Part shown: positions 1-7,142 of the stretch, one piece after another
Layout of the letters: the number at the start of each line of letters is the position of its first letter
How positions within the stretch are numbered: position 1 is the first letter of the stretch
Origin: Phycisphaerales bacterium
Lineage (GTDB): Bacteria; Planctomycetota; Phycisphaerae; Tepidisphaerales; Tepidisphaeraceae
Direction: 5' to 3'
DNA: 15,381 nucleotides
Assembly (NCBI GenBank): GCA_003153655.1
Contig: PMAK01000063.1
Span: 31,637-47,017, forward strand
Translations under genes and position numbers: made by a program
Notes under the pieces: model-generated
What the model was told of the DNA's origin: nothing
The model's database searches: none
The model's input: only the letters and a program-made list of their open reading frames with translations

Positions 1-1
1 C

Positions 2-1936
2 ACGGGCTCTTCCAGCACGGGCACAACCAAATCGACCGGCACCAGCACTGGAACGACCGGCACCAGTTCGACCGGTTCAACCTCAACCGGATCGAGCTCT
101 TCGAGCACCGGTTCCTCCAAGACGGGATCCTCCAGCACCGGTTCGTCCAGCACCGGTTCCTCCAGTACAGGATCATCCAGTTCCACTTCGTCAGGCTCGG
201 GTCCATCCAGCCCTGCTCCGACGAATCCAAGTCCCACAAGCTCAAGCGGCACCGGCACCACGCCTTCAACGCCGCCAGCGGGCAGCAAGGGTTCGACCTC
301 GGATGGAACCCATGCGGAGATTACTTTCACAACGTCTCAGTCTTTTTATCAGGGTCTCGGCGTCCAGGTGAACGGGCTTGCCTCCACGCTCGGGGCCGGC
401 AGTCAGGTCCAGGCTACTTACAACTGGAATTTCGGCAATACCGGAAGCCAGTACAACACACTGGTCGGCTTCAACGCCGCCCATGCCTATGACACTCCGG
501 GAACGTACACGATCACGCTCAGCCTGACCGACGTTAACGGACAGACGTCCACGGCCACGGCCGAAGTCACCGTTTTGTCGAACAGTTCGCTGACGACCAT
601 TTACGTCTCGCCGAATGGCAACGACAGCAACAGCGGCACCAGCCAGAATTCACCGATCCAGTCGATTGCTCACCTTAACAATATCTTGACCAGCAACGAA
701 CGCGTCCTGTTTGAGGATGGCGGAACGTATGATGTGCAAACCGGACTCGGCGTCAGCAATATCACCAACGTCGAGATCGGCAGCTATGGCTCGGGCGCGC
801 AGCCGATCCTGATGTACGACGGCCCGACGGGCGTATTCGGCGGAATCATCAATATCGGAGCAAGCAACGTTTCAGTTACCGGGCTTACCTTCGATTCGAT
901 TTACCAGAATAATTTCGATTCGCAGGCGATCCATTCGGGATTTGTGCTGACAGGGAACAACATTGTCATTCGCGACAATACGTTCCTCAATGTTCTGGAC
1001 GACTTCGATATGTCAGGCCAGCCGAACAACGTGCTGGTCCAGAACAATCAGTCTCCGTCCCCGACGGACCTGAACGCCTATTTCGCGTGGATACAGGGCA
1101 ACGACATCGTCGTCCTGGGCAACACGGTCGCGGCCTCCTTCGGCGAGGCGATCGTGCGCGTCGGCGGCGCCACGAATCTCCTGATCGCCGACAACAATTT
1201 AACCAATCTCCCCAACTCCGTTGGCAACGGGATTCCCAAGAATGTCCTGTCGATTCAGGCGGGCGGCTATGTTTATGTTTACGGCAACATCCTTTCCACC
1301 GGCCCGGTTGAGGCGGGACCCCTCGGCACGCCCGCCGCTGATCCCAATGCCGCGATGAGCGACGTCGTGTTCGACTCCAACACCGTCATCAACAGCAGCA
1401 TCCTGCTGACGCCAGGCGTGGCTCAGGTCATGGCCAGGAACAACGTGATCGAAGCCGACGGCGATGCGGGAATCACCATCAGCGCCCAGGAAATCTCGGG
1501 CGCGTTCGACTGGCAGGTGCAGGATGTTTACATCGAGCACAACACCGTCACCGAGCCGAGCGTTTGGGGTGGCCTCCTCTCCATCAACGACGGCGAAGCA
1601 CAGGGCATCCATGTGGACAACAACCTCTTCGTCGATCCGGCGTACGCCACCGGCGCGGGCGCTGGGTTCATCAAGGTTGACGAAAATGACATGAACAGCT
1701 TTGCCGAGATCAGCGACAATGTCTGGTCGGTTCCGTCTTCCGTGGCGAAGTTCGCACAGGGCGGATACTTCTTCGTCTCGTCGGATGTCAGTTCGCAGGC
1801 CGGATGGCTCACGCCCGCTGAATGGGAAGCAACCGGCATCCCCACCGGCGACGTGTATGAGAACGTCACGCTCGGCAGCACGTTTTCAACCTCGATCGAC
1901 GGCTTCACCGCCGGATCAGATTTGCCCAAGAACTAA
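2..1936 (+). CDS. Secreted PKD/right-handed beta-helix surface protein, 5' truncated by window edge
   Basis: The reading frame is open from base 2, so the true start lies outside the window; the GTG at 368 is internal and not a credible start. In order it encodes a Ser/Thr/Gly-rich low-complexity linker (about bases 2-300, including STGSS tandem units), a PKD-like domain (about 300-590; motif AHAYDTPGTYTITLSLTD), and a right-handed parallel beta-helix region opening with IYVSPNGNDSNSG, an opening common in pectate-lyase-like/DUF1565 proteins, and continuing with many short Asn-rich rungs such as VLVQNNQ and VFDSNTVINSS. No catalytic residues can be assigned, so it may be structural or glycan-binding rather than an enzyme. 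The protein ends GFTAGSDLPKN with no C-terminal membrane anchor or sorting tail. It is a close paralogue of the protein at 7426-9654, aligning from the PKD domain to the last residues. An intrinsic terminator follows directly. Family and location are well supported; biochemical function is unknown. Confidence 0.85.
   Translation, partial: TGSSSTGTTKSTGTSTGTTGTSSTGSTSTGSSSSSTGSSKTGSSSTGSSSTGSSSTGSSSSTSSGSGPSSPAPTNPSPTSSSGTGTTPSTPPAGSKGSTSDGTHAEITFTTSQSFYQGLGVQVNGLASTLGAGSQVQATYNWNFGNTGSQYNTLVGFNAAHAYDTPGTYTITLSLTDVNGQTSTATAEVTVLSNSSLTTIYVSPNGNDSNSGTSQNSPIQSIAHLNNILTSNERVLFEDGGTYDVQTGLGVSNITNVEIGSYGSGAQPILMYDGPTGVFGGIINIGASNVSVTGLTFDSIYQNNFDSQAIHSGFVLTGNNIVIRDNTFLNVLDDFDMSGQPNNVLVQNNQSPSPTDLNAYFAWIQGNDIVVLGNTVAASFGEAIVRVGGATNLLIADNNLTNLPNSVGNGIPKNVLSIQAGGYVYVYGNILSTGPVEAGPLGTPAADPNAAMSDVVFDSNTVINSSILLTPGVAQVMARNNVIEADGDAGITISAQEISGAFDWQVQDVYIEHNTVTEPSVWGGLLSINDGEAQGIHVDNNLFVDPAYATGAGAGFIKVDENDMNSFAEISDNVWSVPSSVAKFAQGGYFFVSSDVSSQAGWLTPAEWEATGIPTGDVYENVTLGSTFSTSIDGFTAGSDLPKN
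104..178 (+). repeat. Five tandem 15-bp units encoding [SK]TGSS pentapeptides
   Basis: Five consecutive in-frame 15-base units (104-118, 119-133, 134-148, 149-163, 164-178) follow the pattern AGC ACC GGT TCC TCC with mainly silent changes; the second unit reads KTGSS instead of STGSS. They lie in the Ser/Thr/Gly linker of the truncated surface protein. Degenerate STGT/STGS units continue upstream to the window edge. Such linkers are usually flexible spacers and possible O-glycosylation sites (inference). Short repeats of this kind can change copy number by slippage. Confidence 0.85.
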
Positions 1937-1969
1937 GTCGCGGCGAATTGTTTTTGAAAATGAACCCCA

Positions 1970-2008
1970 GCAGGAGCCGTTATCGCGGCTCCTGCTTTTT
2001 TATTTTTT
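1970..2008 (+). terminator. Intrinsic terminator after the first surface-protein gene
   Basis: A perfect 10-bp stem (1970-1979 with 1986-1995, GCAGGAGCCG/CGGCTCCTGC) with a 6-nt loop is followed by a T-rich run (1996-2008, interrupted by one A). It starts 33 bp after the stop codon at 1934-1936. It separates this gene from the operon that begins downstream. Confidence 0.93.
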
Positions 2009-2081
2009 CGAGGACCGAAAAATGCCGGCCATCGCGTTTCGGCAGCTTTGGTGCGGAGGAGCAATCGAGCCTAAACTCGCC

Positions 2082-2110
2082 TTGCACCTGCCGATTGCGC
2101 TCCGTATACT
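2082..2110 (+). promoter_or_regulatory. Predicted sigma70-type promoter of the six-gene acyl-transfer operon
   Basis: TTGCAC at 2082-2087 and TATACT at 2105-2110 are separated by exactly 17 bp, each one or two bases from the consensus. Transcription would begin near 2117, about 50 nt before the carrier-protein ATG at 2170, and the preceding gene is closed by the terminator at 1970-2008. It is the only strong promoter-like match I see in front of this operon. No operator-like repeat is evident around it. Confidence 0.65.
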
Positions 2111-2169
2111 TCGGGCGAATCGTAACGTCGCCGTCATTGGCGCACGAAGCTAATGGAGTAGCCACCGAT

Positions 2170-2415
2170 ATGCAGGAGACCCTCGACAAAGTAACAGCCG
2201 TTTTCAGGAACGTCTTTGACGACGACAGCCTGGTGATAACGCCGCAGACGACGGCGGCGGACATCGAGGGGTGGGACTCGGTCATGCACGTTTCACTGAC
2301 GCTACATGTCGAAAAGACCTTTGGCATCCGGTTCACTGCCACTCAAATTGCTTCGATGAACAATGTCGGCGACATGGTGGCGATCATTGAAGCCCGCCAG
2401 GCGGGCAAGCGCTAG
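2170..2415 (+). CDS. Acyl carrier protein (81 aa)
   Basis: A small acidic protein with the carrier-protein fold pattern: an N-terminal helix (QETLDKVTAVFRNVF), the modification-site motif GWDSVMH in which Ser37 should carry 4'-phosphopantetheine, then an amphipathic second helix (VSLTLHVEKTFGIRF) and a final helix ending EARQAGKR. The frame is open upstream to 1948, but ATG 2170 is chosen because GGAG lies at 2155-2158, the predicted promoter ends just before it, and the protein then has normal ACP length. Met-His replaces the more usual Val-Glu after the DS dipeptide, as in stand-alone carriers outside fatty-acid synthesis. It is the first gene of the operon, 23 bp before the VOC gene. As the only carrier next to the FkbH-like gene, it is the likely acceptor of the FkbH-loaded acyl group and the donor for the MBOAT (inference from family knowledge). 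It occupies the position DltC has in dlt operons. Confidence 0.9.
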   Translation: MQETLDKVTAVFRNVFDDDSLVITPQTTAADIEGWDSVMHVSLTLHVEKTFGIRFTATQIASMNNVGDMVAIIEARQAGKR

Positions 2416-2438
2416 CCGAGTCCATCAAGCCCCGAACC

Positions 2439-2852
2439 ATGTTTCACGGCAAGCTACATCACGTCGGCATCATTGTTCCCGATGAAGCGCAGCTGACAGA
2501 CCTATGCCGAATCTGCGGCGTAACGCCCGGCCGCCGGCAATACGTCGCGGAGTATGAAGCCGATTGCGTCTTCAGCGAAGGAGCCGCCGGCGTAATCGAA
2601 TTCATCATCCCCCGCGGCGGAAAACTCGCGAAATTCAACAAGGGCTTCGGCGGCCTGCATCACATCGCCATCGAGGTTGATGATCTGAATGCAACGTCCG
2701 CGGCGCTGGCGGCGGACGGAGTTCGCCTGCTGGAATCGGCGCCGGTCGATGCTGGCGCTTTGCTCATTAACTTTCTGCCGCCGGTTTTCTCGCGCGGCGT
2801 GATCATTGAATACGTTCAGGCCAAGAAAACCCATGACAGTTCAGGCCATTGA
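2439..2852 (+). CDS. VOC-superfamily protein, glyoxalase/methylmalonyl-CoA epimerase-like (137 aa)
   Basis: Two beta-alpha-beta-beta-beta half-modules are visible. The first runs from LHHVGIIVPD (about 6-15) to GVIEFIIP (51-58), the second from LHHIAIEVDDL (73-83) to GVIIEYVQ (120-127). Candidate metal ligands sit where the family expects them: His7/His8, Glu54, His74/His75 and Glu124. The pattern most resembles methylmalonyl-CoA epimerase and related thioester-acting VOC proteins rather than glyoxalase I, though the assignment to a reaction is not secure. No clear Shine-Dalgarno precedes ATG 2439. The gene end overlaps the FkbH-like start by 20 bp, implying translational coupling. In this operon it could epimerise or otherwise remodel the carrier-bound acyl group; that is inference. 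An accessory or binding role is also possible. Confidence 0.85.
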   Translation: MFHGKLHHVGIIVPDEAQLTDLCRICGVTPGRRQYVAEYEADCVFSEGAAGVIEFIIPRGGKLAKFNKGFGGLHHIAIEVDDLNATSAALAADGVRLLESAPVDAGALLINFLPPVFSRGVIIEYVQAKKTHDSSGH

Positions 2853-4713
2853 CCAATCTCGCAAGACCGAAGAGCAGATTCTGGAGGAATCGCGCGCCCA
2901 TCAGCGCGCGGGCCGGACCGACGATGCCCTCGCTGTTCTGCGAGACGGCCTGCGCCGTGGCTGGCTGTCGGCGCAGGGAATTGAAATGGCCGGACGCCGC
3001 ATCACCAAGCTGCTGGATTCACGCGATGAGAAACGCGTTGAGGTGCTGCTCCTTGCCCAATGCACCGGCACATGGCTCAGCTCTTGCCTGACAGCATCCG
3101 GCTGGGCCGGTGGAACCGCCCTTCGCGTGCGCGAGGGTCAATACGATAACGTGATGCAGGAATTGCTCGCCGCCAAGGCTGCCGGACAAAAACCGGATGT
3201 CGTCGTTCTCCTGCCATGGAACCGCCGCATATTGAGCGATGAGGGTGGATCGACACAGCAGCGAATCGATGATGAACTCTCATTCTGGAAACAAGCATGG
3301 GAGATCGTCACCAAAGACCTCGGCGCACGCCTGATCCAGATCGGATTTGACTGGGTCTCCCCCGGCGCGCTCGGCTGCCATCTGTCGGGCAAAGACCCTG
3401 GCTCGGTCGATCTGATTCGCCGCGTCGATCAGGCCATGCGCGAGCAACTCCCCCCCACCGCGTTCTTCATCGATCTGCAGCAGGTCTCCGGCAACGTCGG
3501 GCGAGAGCGATTTTACGATCCGCGCCGATACTACTGGACCAAGCAGCCTTTCAGCGACGAAGGAACCGCGCGGCTCGCTCACGAAATCTTCGCCGGCATC
3601 CGCGCGCTGATCACCGGCCCCAAAAAAGTGCTCGTCCTCGATCTCGACAACACGCTCTGGGGCGGCGTGGTTGGTGAAACGGGCGCAGCCGGCGTAGAGA
3701 TCGGCGATAACCCCGCCGGCGAGGCATTTCGCGCATTCCAGAAATACGTGAAATCCCTCGCAAAGCGTGGATGCGTGCTGGCTGTCTGTTCGAAAAATAA
3801 TCCCGAAGACGCCCGCGAGCCATTCCGCACCAACGCCGACATGCAGTTAACCCTCGAAGATTTCGGAGCATTCGAGGCATGCTGGGATCCAAAAGCGATG
3901 GCCATCGAGCGCATCGCCATGACTCTTGCTTTGGGACTCGACAGCTTCGTCTTCTTCGACGACAACCCGGCCGAGCGCGAGCATATCCGCCAATCGCTGC
4001 CCGAGGTCGAGGTGGTGGAAGTTCCGGAAGACCCCTCGGAATACATCCGCGCGCTCGAAGCCGGACGCTGGTTCGAAGCCGTCTCGCTGACGGCGGCGGA
4101 TCGCGAGCGCAGCCAGCAATATCGCGCCGAGGCTCAGCGCCGCGAAATCAAAACCAATTTTGCATCGGTGGAAGAATATCAACTCTCCCTGAAAATGATC
4201 GGCGACGTGCGGGCGATCGACGATGACGATTTCCCACGCGTGATTCAACTCATCGGCAAGACCAATCAATTCAACTTGACGACACGCAGGCATACCCCCG
4301 AGGCCGTCAAACAAATCCTCTCACAGCCGAATTCCGTCAGCACCACCATTCGGATGAGCGACCGATTTGGAGACTACGGCCTCGTCGCGGTCATCATGGG
4401 CGTAAACGAACCCGGAGCCGCAAAGCGAACGCTTCGCATCGACACCTGGCTGATGAGCTGCCGAGTGATCGGGCGCACCGCCGAGGAATTCTCTCTCAAT
4501 GCCCTGGTTGAACGGGCCAAATCACTCGGATACGAGCGGCTGCTAGGCCATTACATTCCGACCAAGAAGAATGCTTTGGTGAAGGATCTTTTCCCGCGCC
4601 TCGGTTTCCGGCCCGTCGAATCCAAAGATAGCGGCATGGCCGGCTACGAATTGAATCTCGAGCAAATCGCGCCGGCGAAGACATTCGTGGCGGCCGGACG
4701 ACACGCCTCATGA
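2833..4713 (+). CDS. FkbH-like HAD-IIIC phosphatase/GNAT protein, predicted glyceryl-ACP loading enzyme (626 aa)
   Basis: The known family role is to take D-1,3-bisphosphoglycerate, remove a phosphate and transfer the glyceryl group to an acyl carrier protein. The N-terminus (about 15-45) looks like a single TPR-like helix pair (HQRAGRTDDALAVLRDGL), followed by an alpha/beta region (about 55-255) like the N-terminal part of other FkbH proteins. The HAD domain begins VLVLDLDNTLWGG with the DxD aspartates Asp270 and Asp272, continues with AVCSKNNPEDA (Ser320, Lys321) and ends with FVFFDDNPAER (Asp376, Asp377). A C-terminal GNAT-like domain (about 480-610) includes IDTWLMSCRVIGR and YIPTKKNALV. 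ATG 2833 is chosen over the in-frame TTG 2806, which would lie deeper in the VOC gene; the 20-bp overlap remains. The stop overlaps the MBOAT start as ATGA (4710-4713). All HAD catalytic residues look intact. A lactyl or other hydroxyacyl product cannot be excluded. Confidence 0.92.
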   Translation: MTVQAIDQSRKTEEQILEESRAHQRAGRTDDALAVLRDGLRRGWLSAQGIEMAGRRITKLLDSRDEKRVEVLLLAQCTGTWLSSCLTASGWAGGTALRVREGQYDNVMQELLAAKAAGQKPDVVVLLPWNRRILSDEGGSTQQRIDDELSFWKQAWEIVTKDLGARLIQIGFDWVSPGALGCHLSGKDPGSVDLIRRVDQAMREQLPPTAFFIDLQQVSGNVGRERFYDPRRYYWTKQPFSDEGTARLAHEIFAGIRALITGPKKVLVLDLDNTLWGGVVGETGAAGVEIGDNPAGEAFRAFQKYVKSLAKRGCVLAVCSKNNPEDAREPFRTNADMQLTLEDFGAFEACWDPKAMAIERIAMTLALGLDSFVFFDDNPAEREHIRQSLPEVEVVEVPEDPSEYIRALEAGRWFEAVSLTAADRERSQQYRAEAQRREIKTNFASVEEYQLSLKMIGDVRAIDDDDFPRVIQLIGKTNQFNLTTRRHTPEAVKQILSQPNSVSTTIRMSDRFGDYGLVAVIMGVNEPGAAKRTLRIDTWLMSCRVIGRTAEEFSLNALVERAKSLGYERLLGHYIPTKKNALVKDLFPRLGFRPVESKDSGMAGYELNLEQIAPAKTFVAAGRHAS

Positions 4714-5870
4714 GCGACTACCTCATCGATCTTGCCAAATGGCCGTTCTGGCTGACGCTGGCAGTGGCGATTGTATTCATCGCGCCGCGGACGCGCAATC
4801 AGCATCGATCCTGGACGTACGCGCTATTGAATCTGGGATTCATCACCCTCCTAGTGGGATGGCGGCTCGGGGCATGCGTGCTGGCCGGCGGCGTGGTGGC
4901 GTGGCTACTCGCCCGCTTCGTGCGATCTTCACCTCGGCCAGGCATTTGGGTTGCCCTGGCAATGGGGATCACCCTCGCCGTATTCGTCATTCACAAGCGG
5001 CCGGACTGGTTTACCATTCTGGATACCAGACAGATCAATCCGCTTCTGCGATTGGTGGGGTATTCGTATATCGCCCTTCGCCTCATCGAACTCTATCGCG
5101 CGATGTATGAGCAGCGCTACGACGCTCCGGAATTGGCCGCCACGATCAACTACCTCATTCCATTCCAGATGGTGGCGGCGGGACCAATCCAATCCTACGA
5201 CGATTTTGTCATGCAGCCGGGTGAGCCGCGCCCGCTAAACGCCGAAGCCGCCATGTCCGGCGCACAGCGAATCGCCCACGGCGTGTTCAAGAAATTCGTC
5301 CTCGCCTTTGCGATCAAAAAACTCTTCCTGACCGACTTCACCATCCATGGCTCATACTGGATTCTCGAAGCTCAGATGTTCTTCATCTGGCTATATCTCG
5401 ATTTCAGCGCCTACAGCGACATCGCCGTCGGCATCGGCAAGCTGATCGGCGTCCACACACCCGAAAACTTCAACCGCCCCTACTTCGCCCGCAATATGAT
5501 CGCCTTCTGGGAGCGATGGCACATCTCGCTGTCGCTCTGGATTCGCCGCAATCTCTTCTTCCCCGTCCAAATCGCCCTGCTTCGCCGCACCGACGGGAAG
5601 AAACCCCTGCTGTGCGCCAGCATCGGATTCGTGGTCGCATTCCTGCTATGCGGCATGTGGCATGGGATCGCCTGGAACTTCTTCGTCTGGGGAGCCATGC
5701 ACGCAAGCGGCTTGGTTATCGTCAACTATTATCGCGTTTTCCTGACCAAACGGCTCGGCTCCAAGGGCGTTAAAGCCTATCTGGCCAATCCGTACATCAA
5801 GGCAGCGGCCATGGCGCTGACATTTGAATGGGTGGCGATATCCCATCTAACATTCTTCTATCGATTTTGA
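4710..5870 (+). CDS. MBOAT-family membrane O-acyltransferase, DltB-like size (386 aa)
   Basis: This multi-pass inner-membrane protein carries the two hallmark MBOAT histidines: WERWHISLSLW (His271) and CGMWHGIAWNFFVWG (His318). Their spacing of 47 residues equals the spacing I recall for His289/His336 of DltB. About 9-11 hydrophobic segments are visible, from KWPFWLTLAVAIVFIA at the N-terminus. At 386 residues it is close to DltB (about 400) and well short of AlgI (about 470-520); it stops where AlgI-type proteins continue past the FFRA region, ending LTFFYRF. The ATG overlaps the upstream TGA (ATGA), so translation is coupled to the FkbH-like gene. MBOATs of this class accept an acyl group from a carrier protein in the cytoplasm and pass it outward for polysaccharide modification. 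The substrate here is inferred from the FkbH neighbour. Twelve bp separate it from the small peptide gene. Confidence 0.92.
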   Translation: MSDYLIDLAKWPFWLTLAVAIVFIAPRTRNQHRSWTYALLNLGFITLLVGWRLGACVLAGGVVAWLLARFVRSSPRPGIWVALAMGITLAVFVIHKRPDWFTILDTRQINPLLRLVGYSYIALRLIELYRAMYEQRYDAPELAATINYLIPFQMVAAGPIQSYDDFVMQPGEPRPLNAEAAMSGAQRIAHGVFKKFVLAFAIKKLFLTDFTIHGSYWILEAQMFFIWLYLDFSAYSDIAVGIGKLIGVHTPENFNRPYFARNMIAFWERWHISLSLWIRRNLFFPVQIALLRRTDGKKPLLCASIGFVVAFLLCGMWHGIAWNFFVWGAMHASGLVIVNYYRVFLTKRLGSKGVKAYLANPYIKAAAMALTFEWVAISHLTFFYRF

Positions 5871-5882
5871 GAAAGGTGCAAT

Positions 5883-6029
5883 ATGAAAATCCTTCGTCAA
5901 TTGCTATTTCCGGTGGAAGGGATGACGCGGTGGGGATTCTATTTGCGGCTGCTGCTGATCGCGCTGCAACTGCTGCTGGCGTATTGCCTCGCTGAGCAGA
6001 ATAATCCGTTCTTCTATCAGGCGTTCTAA
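5883..6029 (+). CDS. DltX-like single-span membrane peptide ending FFYQAF (48 aa)
   Basis: A short gene lying exactly in the gap between the MBOAT and SGNH genes, with 12 bp on each side. It starts ATG 5883 preceded by GAAAGG (5871-5876) and ends TAA 6027-6029. The peptide has a short basic/aromatic N-terminus (MKILRQLLFPVEGMTRW), one hydrophobic helix (about residues 19-37, rich in Leu) and a short tail AEQNNPFFYQAF. The last six residues fit FxYxxF (Phe43, Tyr45, Phe48), the C-terminal motif I recall for DltX, whose tyrosine is reported to act as acyl acceptor between DltB and DltD. The size, single span, position next to an MBOAT and an SGNH protein, and the terminal motif all agree. I infer an acyl-relay subunit. 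A chance small ORF is unlikely given the ribosome site and the spacing. Confidence 0.85.
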   Translation: MKILRQLLFPVEGMTRWGFYLRLLLIALQLLLAYCLAEQNNPFFYQAF

Positions 6030-6041
6030 AAGGCCAAGGCC

Positions 6042-7142
6042 ATGCAAGCAATCCGGCGGCTTCTTCCCGTTGCCCACATCGTCCTGCTGCTATTGATCGC
6101 GATGATCGCGATCAATCAGGTGATGCTCACCGTGGCCCACGCCTATCCCGATTGGTTGCCCTATCACATGGAAGGGGCCGGTTTCACCGAGGACATTGCC
6201 CAGCGTGTTGCAGCCGCGGAATATCGCTATCCGAGCGACGCCGCCCATGGCCAATATCTCTGCGCGCTCCTCGGTCTTTCCAGCTTCCGCGAAGCGTCCG
6301 ATCTTCAGTTGATGACCCGATTGACGGACGATAAATGCCGCCTGCTCGGGCTATGTGGAGCGGGGCCATCGCTGGAAGACATCGCCGACCAATCCGCTTC
6401 GCTTCGCGACAGCACATTACGCCCGGATCTGGTTTTCATCGGCATCAATGAATTCCATCAGGCCAAGCCGACCGCCGAGGTGGCCGCCGCAAACGCGCGC
6501 GAACGCGTGACCTTTGGCCACGCCCTGATTCACGGCGACGTCCGCGGCATTTTCAAGCCGCTTCGCGACAATATCTGGTTCTATCAGAGACGGCAGGATG
6601 TCAGCCTGGAGAGTGAATCTGTGCTCTTGAACGCCAAGGTAAAAATCGTGCATGCGATGGGCGCTCGCATGGAGAACCCCACCACCGATCCCTGGCGCGA
6701 GATGATTCACCTTGAAGCGCCAGAGCGGGCAACGGCCGCGACGTTTCACGATCAACTCGTGTCGTATGGAAATCGAAAACTGTTTGACCCCGCGACGTAT
6801 GATTTGCCAATTGCCCGGCAGCAACTCGGCACCCTCACTCAACTGATCGGCGAATTGCAGGCCCGTGGCGCAACGGTGGTCGTGATGCTGATGCCGGAAT
6901 ATTCCGAATTGCGCCAACGCGTGCCGCCGATTGCGCTGGAGCGGCTCCGGGCAAGTCTGCGACAGCTTGGCAATAACACTCCAGCCGTGGTGAACTTTCG
7001 CGACGCATTGAGTGATGACGATTTTTCCGACATCAGCCACGTGAATGTCAGCGGACGAGCGGATTTCAGCCGACTGATGGCGGCCAAAATCGTCGGATTC
7101 CTGCCCCACCATCCGCCGCTCATGGCTACATCATCTCATTGA
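6042..7142 (+). CDS. Membrane-anchored SGNH/DltD-AlgX-like acyltransferase (366 aa)
   Basis: An N-terminal hydrophobic helix (about 7-28, VAHIVLLLLIAMIAINQVML) anchors a soluble domain predicted to lie outside the cytoplasmic membrane. SGNH features are visible: a block I-like LLGLSSFREASD (Ser80/Ser81, one of them the probable nucleophile), LVFIGINEFHQ in the position of the GxND block, a beta strand ATVVVMLMPEYSE typical of DltD/AlgX-type proteins, and DISHVNVSGRADF with Asp330 and His333 as the DxxH pair. Block I is not the canonical GDS, as in many polysaccharide acyltransferases. AAAAGG at 6028-6033 precedes ATG 6042. It is the last gene of the operon and probably moves the acyl group from the small peptide or MBOAT to an exported glycan. 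Esterase activity is an alternative. No obvious intrinsic terminator follows it. Confidence 0.82.
   Translation: MQAIRRLLPVAHIVLLLLIAMIAINQVMLTVAHAYPDWLPYHMEGAGFTEDIAQRVAAAEYRYPSDAAHGQYLCALLGLSSFREASDLQLMTRLTDDKCRLLGLCGAGPSLEDIADQSASLRDSTLRPDLVFIGINEFHQAKPTAEVAAANARERVTFGHALIHGDVRGIFKPLRDNIWFYQRRQDVSLESESVLLNAKVKIVHAMGARMENPTTDPWREMIHLEAPERATAATFHDQLVSYGNRKLFDPATYDLPIARQQLGTLTQLIGELQARGATVVVMLMPEYSELRQRVPPIALERLRASLRQLGNNTPAVVNFRDALSDDDFSDISHVNVSGRADFSRLMAAKIVGFLPHHPPLMATSSH

Noticed and set aside
104..178. CRISPR-like or non-coding repeat array
   Set aside because: The 15-bp units are contiguous, in frame and encode STGSS; there are no spacers.
1948..2169. Upstream extension of the carrier-protein frame (155-aa version)
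   Set aside because: It would start inside the terminator region, cross the predicted promoter and add a Cys/Arg-rich segment unlike any carrier protein; ATG 2170 has a ribosome site and gives normal length.
2170..7142. A true D-alanylation (dlt) operon
   Set aside because: No DltA-like adenylation enzyme is present and an FkbH-like enzyme takes that place; planctomycetes are also not known to have teichoic acids.
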